NCBI GenBank assembly: GCA_032123035.1
Contig: JAQBFV010000049.1
Coordinates: forward strand, 1-11,497
DNA length: 11,497 nucleotides
Origin: SG8-41 sp032123035
GTDB taxonomy: Bacteria; Pseudomonadota; Gammaproteobacteria; Burkholderiales; SG8-41
Reading direction: 5' to 3'
Positions 8,301-11,497 of this stretch are shown one piece after another (position 1 is the first letter of the stretch; each line of letters begins with the position of its first letter). Under the pieces are notes generated by a model, which made no database searches, was not told the DNA's origin, and was given only the letters and a program-made list of their open reading frames with translations. A program made the position numbers and the translations under genes.

Positions 8301-10887
8301 CGTTTCGGCGGAGACACGGGCGCTGCTTCTCGCCATGGCCAGGGCCGTGCTGGTCGGAGGGCATGGAACGCTCTCGGAACAGCTCAACCGTCTCCAGGAA
8401 GCAAACACCGCCGCCGCGCCGCCGCCCACGCGCGTGCTGCCCGCAGACGTGTCGCAGACCGAACCGGCGCCGCCCAACCTCGAGTTTTTCAATGGGCTCG
8501 GCGGATTCGCCGCGGACGGACGGGAGTATGTGACGATCCTCGGCGCCGGGCGGTCGATACCGGCCCCGTGGATCAATGTCATCGCCAATCCCTCGTTCGG
8601 CTTTCAGGTCGCGGTCGAGGGCAGCGGCTACACCTGGTCGCTCAGCAGTCGCGAGAACCAGTTAACGCCCTGGTCGAACGATCCGGTCACCGATCGACCG
8701 GGGGAGGTCATCTATCTGCGCGACGAAGATACGGGCGAGCTGTGGGGGCCGACGGCTCTGCCAATCCGTGACGAGGCCGCGCCCTATATCGCCAGGCACG
8801 GCCAGGGATACAGCCGGTTCGAGCACACCGCACACGGTGTCGCGCTCGATCTCCTCCAATACGTGCCACTCAACGATTCGATCAAGATCTCGCGGCTGAC
8901 GATCCGGAACACGTCGGAGCGACCCCGGCGCCTTTCGGTCACAGCCTATGTCGAGTGGGTGCTCGGCCCGTCCCGCAGCGCGTCTGCACTCTCGGTCGTG
9001 ACGGAGATCGATCGCGAGATAGGCGCGATGCTCGCGCGCAACCCCTGGAACATGACGTTCGGTTCCCGTGTGGCCTTTGCGGATCTGGGCGGACGACAGA
9101 CCGCTTGGACCGGCGACCGGCGGGAGTTTCTGGGACGCAATGGCACGCTCGACAACCCGGCCGCGCTGACGGGGGTAGTACTCCTCTCGGACCGGGTCGG
9201 TGCCGGCCTCGATCCCTGCGGCGCTCTGCAAACCCCGGTCGAGCTCGAGCCGGGCGGCACTGTGGAAATCGTCTTCTTCCTTGGCGATGCAGCGACGGCG
9301 GCCGATGCGCGATCCTTGATCGCTCGCTACCGGGCGGCCGATCTCGATGAGTGCCTTCGCGAGGTCGTGGGGTACTGGAACGACGTGCTCGGCACGGTTC
9401 AGGTGAAAACCCCGGATCGGTCCATGGACATCATGCTAAATCGCTGGCTGCTCTATCAGACACTCGCCTGCCGCGTTTGGGCACGAGCAGCGCTCTATCA
9501 GGCGAGCGGCGCTTACGGTTTCCGCGACCAGCTTCAGGATGGAATGGCGCTCGCCTTGTCGCGACCGGCGCTCACGCGCGAGCATCTCCTGCGCGCCGCG
9601 GCCCGGCAGTTCGTCGAAGGCGATGTCCAGCATTGGTGGCTGCCGCCCTCCGGCCAGGGTGTCCGCACACGCATTTCAGACGATCGAATATGGCTCGCCT
9701 ACGCTGCCGCACACTATGTCGAGAGGACTGGGGACCTCGCGGTGCTGGACGAGCTCGTTCCATTCCTCGAAGGCCAGCGGCTTCGGTCCGGCGAGCACGA
9801 TGCGTACTTCCAGCCCATGATCGCGGACGAGAGCGCAACGCTCTTCGAGCACTGCGCGCGCGGGCTCGATCAAAGCCTCGCCGTCGGTGAACACGGATTG
9901 CCGCTGATCGGCACAGGCGACTGGAACGACGGCATGAACCGGGTCGGCGAGATGGGCAAGGGGGAGAGCGTCTGGCTGGGCTGGTTCCTGCACGCGGCGC
10001 TCACGGCGTTCGCGCCTTTGGCGGAAAGTCGCGACGGGGATGCGCGCGCCGCGAAGTGGCTGTCGCACTCCGCTCGGCTTCAGACCGCACTCGAGCAAGA
10101 GGGTTGGGACGGCAATTGGTACCGGCGCGGCTATTTCGACGATGGAACGCCGCTCGGAACGTCTACGAGCAGCGAATGCCAGATCGACTCGATTGCGCAA
10201 TCCTGGGGCGTGATCTCCGGGGCGGCGGATCCGATTCGTGCCGTGCGTTCCATGGCCGCCGTCGATGAGCAGCTCCTTTTCGGCGACGAAGGTCTGGCTT
10301 TGTTGTTCACGCCGCCCTTCGATCTGACGCCGCTCGATCCCGGATATATCAAGGGCTATCCGCCCGGCATTCGGGAAAACGGCGGCCAATACAACCATGC
10401 CGCCACGTGGTTGGTGATTGCCTTTGCCGCCCTCGGCCAGGGAGACAAGTCCGCCGAGGTGTTCTCGCTCATAAATCCGATCAGCCGCACGAGCACGCGA
10501 GCCGACGTGCAGCGCTACAAGGTCGAGCCCTACGCCGTCGCCGCCGATGTCTATTCGGTCGCTCCGCATGTCGGGCGCGGCGGATGGACCTGGTACACCG
10601 GCTCGGCCGGGTGGCTGTACCGGGCCGGGATCGAAGCGATCCTCGGCTTTCGACTACAGGGAGCGTCCCTGCTCCTGGCGCCCTGCATTCCCAAGGAGTG
10701 GCCGCGTTTTGAGATCGTCTTCAAGTATCGCTCTGCGCGCTACGAGATCGCCGTCGAGAACCCTACCGGCGTTAGTGGTGGAGTCGATTACGTCGAGCTG
10801 GACGGCAAGCTGCTGCCGGGCGGCCCGACCCGAGTTCCGCTCGTGGATGATGGTCTGGCGCACCAAGTGCGCGTGATCCTCGGGTAA
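2335..10887 (+). CDS. ndvB: Cyclic beta-1,2-glucan synthase (NdvB/ChvB/Cgs)
   Basis: 2850-residue inner-membrane enzyme that makes cyclic beta-1,2-glucan from UDP-glucose by initiation, elongation, length control through phosphorolysis, and ring closure. Size matches the rhizobial and Brucella enzymes (about 2800-2900). Parts in order: soluble N-terminal region (1-400); membrane segments (about 410-427, 432-455); GT84 glucosyltransferase with LLSD (D523), D624-A-D626, SHDLFEG (D739) and R770-x-x-R773-W774; further membrane segments (about 821-861, 883-903, 945-982); glycoamylase-like domain, GH189 or PF10091 type (about 1006-1540), with PPDNFQE, NWYDTRDLRPL, PWGVSES (1393-1399) and HHQGM (1492-1496); two GH94-type beta-sandwiches (about 1560-1810, 2049-2340) flanking a helical part; and the GH94 catalytic barrel (about 2360-2790) with FRDQLQD (2396-2402), WWLPPSGQG (from 2434), GDWNDGMN (2528-2535) and GGWTWYTGSAGW (2749-2760). 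The TTG start is the first usual start codon in a frame open from 2164. The family similarity begins near W18. A purine-rich AGAAAG (2323-2328) may bind ribosomes. No exporter gene is adjacent. Confidence 0.95.
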   Translation: MKSAILRAFGRASRAAPWDNEESIREELFSSERLEQHAASLAAAQPITAGRVRGRSLAVRLRENESVLLEAYRAIANAVGAGRAITPSAEWLLDNYHLVEEQIREIRDDLPPGYYRQLPKLATGPFAGYPRVFGVAWAFVAHTDSRFDPGMLRRFVRAYQRVQPLTIGELWAVGITVRIVLVENLRRGARRIVASRAARQEADALADRLLGVNAHPAEPVRTVVQHYEQASLPGAFAVQLVQRLRDQDPRVTPALTWLEARLTAQGTTADEIVRGEHQRQGATNVTVRNVITSMRLISDVDWAELVESISLVDDALRAGSDFAEMDFPTRDLYRSAIEELARGSKLTELEIARAALSTASDRTGRERDPGYHLIAAGRRPFEGVVGFRPPLGSWLDRFNATMSIGGYVRAVIMVAATVLFLPLFALAGESVGGWLLGLLALLGLVPCIDAAMALVNRAVTKGFGASILPGLELGKGVPAHLRTLVAVPILLTTQAALEEQIERLEIHYLSSPEGEFHFALLSDWTDATTEAVDGDDALVDAAAAGIDHLNRRYGRAPGGKRFLLFHRRRVWNRGQQRWLGWERKRGKLHELNRLLRGADDTTFVAVGGRPPAPPGGVRYVITLDADTRMPRETARRLVGKMAHPLNHPRFDAGTGRVVEGYGVLQPRVTPSLPIGREGSRFQRIFSSMNGIDPYAAAVSDVYQDLFGEGSYTGKGIYDVDAFEAALDGRVPDSTLLSHDLFEGTFARAGLASDVEVVEEFPSRYDVAAARQHRWARGDWQLLPWILGRGDAAAVDRGKSTLPLIGRWKMLDNLRRSLSAPASVAALIAGWALPLQAAAIWTGFVLSTIALSTLFPVLSAIVPRRGRITASSHLRALAADVRLALSLTALLVVFLAHQAWLMADAIGRTLFRLLVSHRHLLDWATAAQATVGPRLDLAGFYRQMSGGVAIGIAAAIVVWWIGIDAWPVAAPFVIAWIASPAIARWTSLSPLVAGRLSVSAADARVLRLIARRTWRFFETFVTATDHMLPPDNFQEEPKPTVAHRTSPTNLGLYLLAAVSARDFGWMGTTETVERMEATLATMSGLQRFRGHFYNWYDTRDLRPLAPRYVSSVDSGNLAGHLITLANACREWIGRPVASPELLAGVDDALQLTRESLQDLPDDRRTETITRQHLGDALDALSVTLRQDLPRQGLMQPGDVAAQLLELSSQATNMVDIARTLASERGDEAGAEMLFWADATLASIESHRRDTAQTADAARTLEQRLATLEATAQAMAGAMEFGFLLDPERKLLSIGYRVADGNLDPSCYDLLASEARLASFVAIAKGDVASRHWFRLGRAVTPIGRGAALISWSGSMFEYLMPSLVMRAPAGSLLEQTNRLVVRRQIAYGAALGVPWGVSESAYNVRDLEFTYQYSNFGVPGLGLKRGLGENVVVAPYATALATMIDPGAAARNFARLAAVGALGRYGFCEALDYTRVRLPEGKDVAIVRAFMAHHQGMTVIAIANGLLDGVMRARFHAEPSVQATELLLQERTPRDVAVAHPRAEEVETAATVPGLERPAVRRLRSAHDATPQVHLLSNGRYAVMLTGAGSGYSRWGDIGITRWREDVTRDDWGAYVFLRDIESGDVWSAGYQPSGVEPDSYDVTFTEDRAEFARRDGTITTTLDVFVSPEDNAEVRRVSVANAGSQDREIELTSYAELVLAPPAADAAHLAFSKLFVQTEYLAKVGAILATRRRRSPAEPEIWAAHLAVVEGEAVGEPEIETDRARFLGRGGEVREPIAVMDGRPLSNTVGTVLDPVFALRRRVQVSPGRTARIAFWTVVASSRGEVLDLIDKHHDATAFDRAATLAWTHAQVQLSHLGVDPDQAILFQRLAGHVLYANASLRPPSEAIRRGGGGPAALWAQSISGDLPIVLARIDNIEDVAIVRQLLRAHEYWRMKRLAVDLVIVNERASSYIQDLQIALETLVRTSQSRAQIGADVARGSVFVLRADLVSAETRALLLAMARAVLVGGHGTLSEQLNRLQEANTAAAPPPTRVLPADVSQTEPAPPNLEFFNGLGGFAADGREYVTILGAGRSIPAPWINVIANPSFGFQVAVEGSGYTWSLSSRENQLTPWSNDPVTDRPGEVIYLRDEDTGELWGPTALPIRDEAAPYIARHGQGYSRFEHTAHGVALDLLQYVPLNDSIKISRLTIRNTSERPRRLSVTAYVEWVLGPSRSASALSVVTEIDREIGAMLARNPWNMTFGSRVAFADLGGRQTAWTGDRREFLGRNGTLDNPAALTGVVLLSDRVGAGLDPCGALQTPVELEPGGTVEIVFFLGDAATAADARSLIARYRAADLDECLREVVGYWNDVLGTVQVKTPDRSMDIMLNRWLLYQTLACRVWARAALYQASGAYGFRDQLQDGMALALSRPALTREHLLRAAARQFVEGDVQHWWLPPSGQGVRTRISDDRIWLAYAAAHYVERTGDLAVLDELVPFLEGQRLRSGEHDAYFQPMIADESATLFEHCARGLDQSLAVGEHGLPLIGTGDWNDGMNRVGEMGKGESVWLGWFLHAALTAFAPLAESRDGDARAAKWLSHSARLQTALEQEGWDGNWYRRGYFDDGTPLGTSTSSECQIDSIAQSWGVISGAADPIRAVRSMAAVDEQLLFGDEGLALLFTPPFDLTPLDPGYIKGYPPGIRENGGQYNHAATWLVIAFAALGQGDKSAEVFSLINPISRTSTRADVQRYKVEPYAVAADVYSVAPHVGRGGWTWYTGSAGWLYRAGIEAILGFRLQGASLLLAPCIPKEWPRFEIVFKYRSARYEIAVENPTGVSGGVDYVELDGKLLPGGPTRVPLVDDGLAHQVRVILG

Positions 10888-10899
10888 GTCCGACAGGCT

Positions 10900-10929
10900 G
10901 CTAGCGCAACGGTCCGTCGGGCCGCTAGC
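10900..10929. terminator. Hairpin between convergent genes, possible bidirectional terminator
   Basis: GCTAGCG (10900-10906) is the perfect inverted copy of CGCTAGC (10923-10929). Inside it, CGGTCC (10910-10915) can instead pair with GGGCCG (10919-10924), including one G-T pair, so two competing hairpins exist. It lies 12 bp after the ndvB stop and overlaps the stop codon of the convergent - strand gene. Neither strand has a T run after the stem, so it does not meet the standard form of an intrinsic terminator. The position is the main argument. Confidence 0.3.
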
Positions 10930-11215
10930 CTAGCTTCGCGAGCGTGACGTCAAAGCTCGCGGCGAGCGCACCGTCCTTCGGGACGGCGGTTACAACAAGG
11001 TCCTTGGGAACTCCCCCCTCGCGCGCGAAGTAGAGCTGCGTGACCCGCGTCGCATAGCCCTTCGCGCACAATTCCGGTTCGGCGGGCGCGCCGGGTTTGT
11101 AGTACGGGCCCAGTGCATCCCGCGGGGTTACTCGACAGCGCTGGGCAAACACCACCGCCGGCGCCGCAAGCATCGCCGCACCGGCAATGACCCAACGCCT
11201 TCGCTCATGATTCAT
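10925..11215 (-). CDS. Short exported protein, intradiol dioxygenase-like with core missing
   Basis: 96 residues. A signal peptide is clear: MNHERRR, a hydrophobic run WVIAGAAMLAAPAVVFA, and likely cleavage after VFA (residue 24). The RRRWVIAG start resembles a weak Tat signal. The mature N-terminus (CRVTPRDALGPYYKPGAP, 27-44) resembles, from memory, the start of secreted intradiol ring-cleavage dioxygenase-like proteins. The last part (GYATRVTQLYF, then GGVPKDLVV and SFDVTLA, 53-93) resembles their C-terminal strands. The roughly 100 residues normally between them, including the two Tyr and two His iron ligands, are absent, the join being near residues 51-53. Catalysis is therefore not expected. 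The frame is intact throughout. ATG 11215 is preferred over an upstream ATG at 11254 because GGGA lies five bases before it and the signal peptide starts there. It could be a decayed gene, a mini-protein with a new role, or an assembly deletion. Confidence 0.7.
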   Translation of the reverse strand: MNHERRRWVIAGAAMLAAPAVVFAQRCRVTPRDALGPYYKPGAPAEPELCAKGYATRVTQLYFAREGGVPKDLVVTAVPKDGALAASFDVTLAKLG

Positions 11216-11220
11216 TTGTG

Positions 11221-11224
11221 TCCC
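11221..11224 (-). promoter_or_regulatory. Shine-Dalgarno site deciding the start at 11215
   Basis: On the - strand the sequence reads GTGGGACACAA followed by ATG, giving GGGA five bases before the start codon. This supports translation starting at the signal peptide methionine instead of 13 codons further upstream. Confidence 0.5.
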
Positions 11225-11247
11225 ACGCGATTCCGGTTCCCGGCCAC

Positions 11248-11261
11248 GGGTCACTGGTCAC
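11248..11261. repeat. Two-copy heptamer GTGACCA/GTGACCC (- strand)
   Basis: Read on the - strand, GTGACCA is followed directly by GTGACCC, shortly after the glutathione S-transferase stop codon and before the small exported protein gene. Only two copies are present, which alone could be chance. It is listed because the GTGAC core is the same as in the octamer array at the left end of the window. Confidence 0.35.
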
Positions 11262-11270
11262 GCAGTTATT

Positions 11271-11497
11271 CTAAGAAGGAACCTTCATGCCGCGCTGCAC
11301 CGCCGGCCGCGCCGAAATTGCATCGAACCATCGCTTCAGGTGTGGAAAGTCCTCGAGACGCGTCTTATGCCACTCGTAGCGCGCAGCCCAGGGATACGTG
11401 GCGATATCCGCGATCGAGTACTCATCAGCAAGAAACTCGTGATCCTTGAGATGCGCGTCGAGGACGCCGTAGAGCCGGCGCGTTTCCTTCACATAGC
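11271..11497 (-). CDS. Glutathione S-transferase, C-terminal domain (partial)
   Basis: About 75 C-terminal residues of a glutathione S-transferase; the N-terminal thioredoxin-like domain lies beyond the right edge. The first complete visible codon is Tyr (11493-11495). A GTG at 11490-11492 encodes an internal Val, because the family reads continuously through YVKETRRLYGVLD. The sequence EFLADEYSIADIATYPW contains the conserved N-capping box of helix 6 (S-I-A-D) that is a hallmark of the GST fold. FPHLKRWFDAISARPAVQRG is the usual last-helix region. The pattern resembles YfcG/YghU-like (Nu-class) bacterial GSTs, which reduce disulfides or peroxides with glutathione; this subclass is a judgement from the C-terminal domain only. 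It lies 55 bp upstream of the small exported protein gene in the same direction. Confidence 0.85.
   Translation of the reverse strand, partial: YVKETRRLYGVLDAHLKDHEFLADEYSIADIATYPWAARYEWHKTRLEDFPHLKRWFDAISARPAVQRGMKVPS

Noticed and set aside
7406..8317. 303-codon - strand frame inside ndvB
   Set aside because: It is antisense to the first GH94-type domain and has low-complexity Arg-rich sequence.
11207..11449. 80-codon + strand frame across the GST and the small exported protein start
   Set aside because: It is opposite the recognisable GST C-terminal domain and has no recognisable features.

Overview
The window looks like chromosomal DNA of a GC-rich proteobacterium, most likely a beta- (or gamma-) proteobacterium. 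This is inferred from codon use, the gene families present and the style of the intergenic repeats. No rRNA or other phylogenetic marker is present to prove it.

Layout. The left 2.1 kb holds three genes on the + strand: the last 20 codons of an unidentified gene (1-63), a zinc-dependent alcohol dehydrogenase of the TIGR02822 type (207-1190) and an alpha/beta-hydrolase (1288-2082). A gap of about 250 bp follows. It contains a heptamer repeat, a fragment that reads as the 3' half of a tRNA, and a terminator-like hairpin formed by that same fragment. Most of the window (2335-10887) is one gene for a 2850-residue cyclic beta-1,2-glucan synthase (NdvB/ChvB/Cgs family). It has all the expected parts: N-terminal region, GT84 glucosyltransferase, membrane segments, glycoamylase-like cyclisation domain and GH94 phosphorylase domain. 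Two genes on the - strand converge on it: a 96-residue exported protein that looks like an intradiol dioxygenase missing its core (10925-11215), and upstream of it the C-terminal part of a glutathione S-transferase that runs off the right edge (11271 to beyond 11497).

How the genes work together. NdvB would polymerise UDP-glucose into a beta-1,2-glucan at the inner membrane, trim it by phosphorolysis and close the ring. The product is an osmoregulated periplasmic glucan. No exporter (NdvA/ChvA ABC transporter) is in the window. The dehydrogenase and hydrolase may be co-transcribed but share no evident pathway. The small exported protein and the glutathione S-transferase sit 55 bp apart in the same direction and may be one transcript.

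Most unusual features. (1) The stop codons of the first three genes each lie in the first unit of a short tandem repeat of 7 or 8 bp. The first array is a large inverted pair of octamer tracts filling the 5' leader of the dehydrogenase gene. (2) A tRNA 3'-half remnant, of the kind tRNA-targeting integrases leave, also folds into a terminator-like hairpin. (3) The intradiol-dioxygenase-like gene appears to carry an in-frame internal deletion that removed all metal ligands but kept the signal peptide and reading frame. No defence system, CRISPR array, insertion sequence or integrase gene was found.
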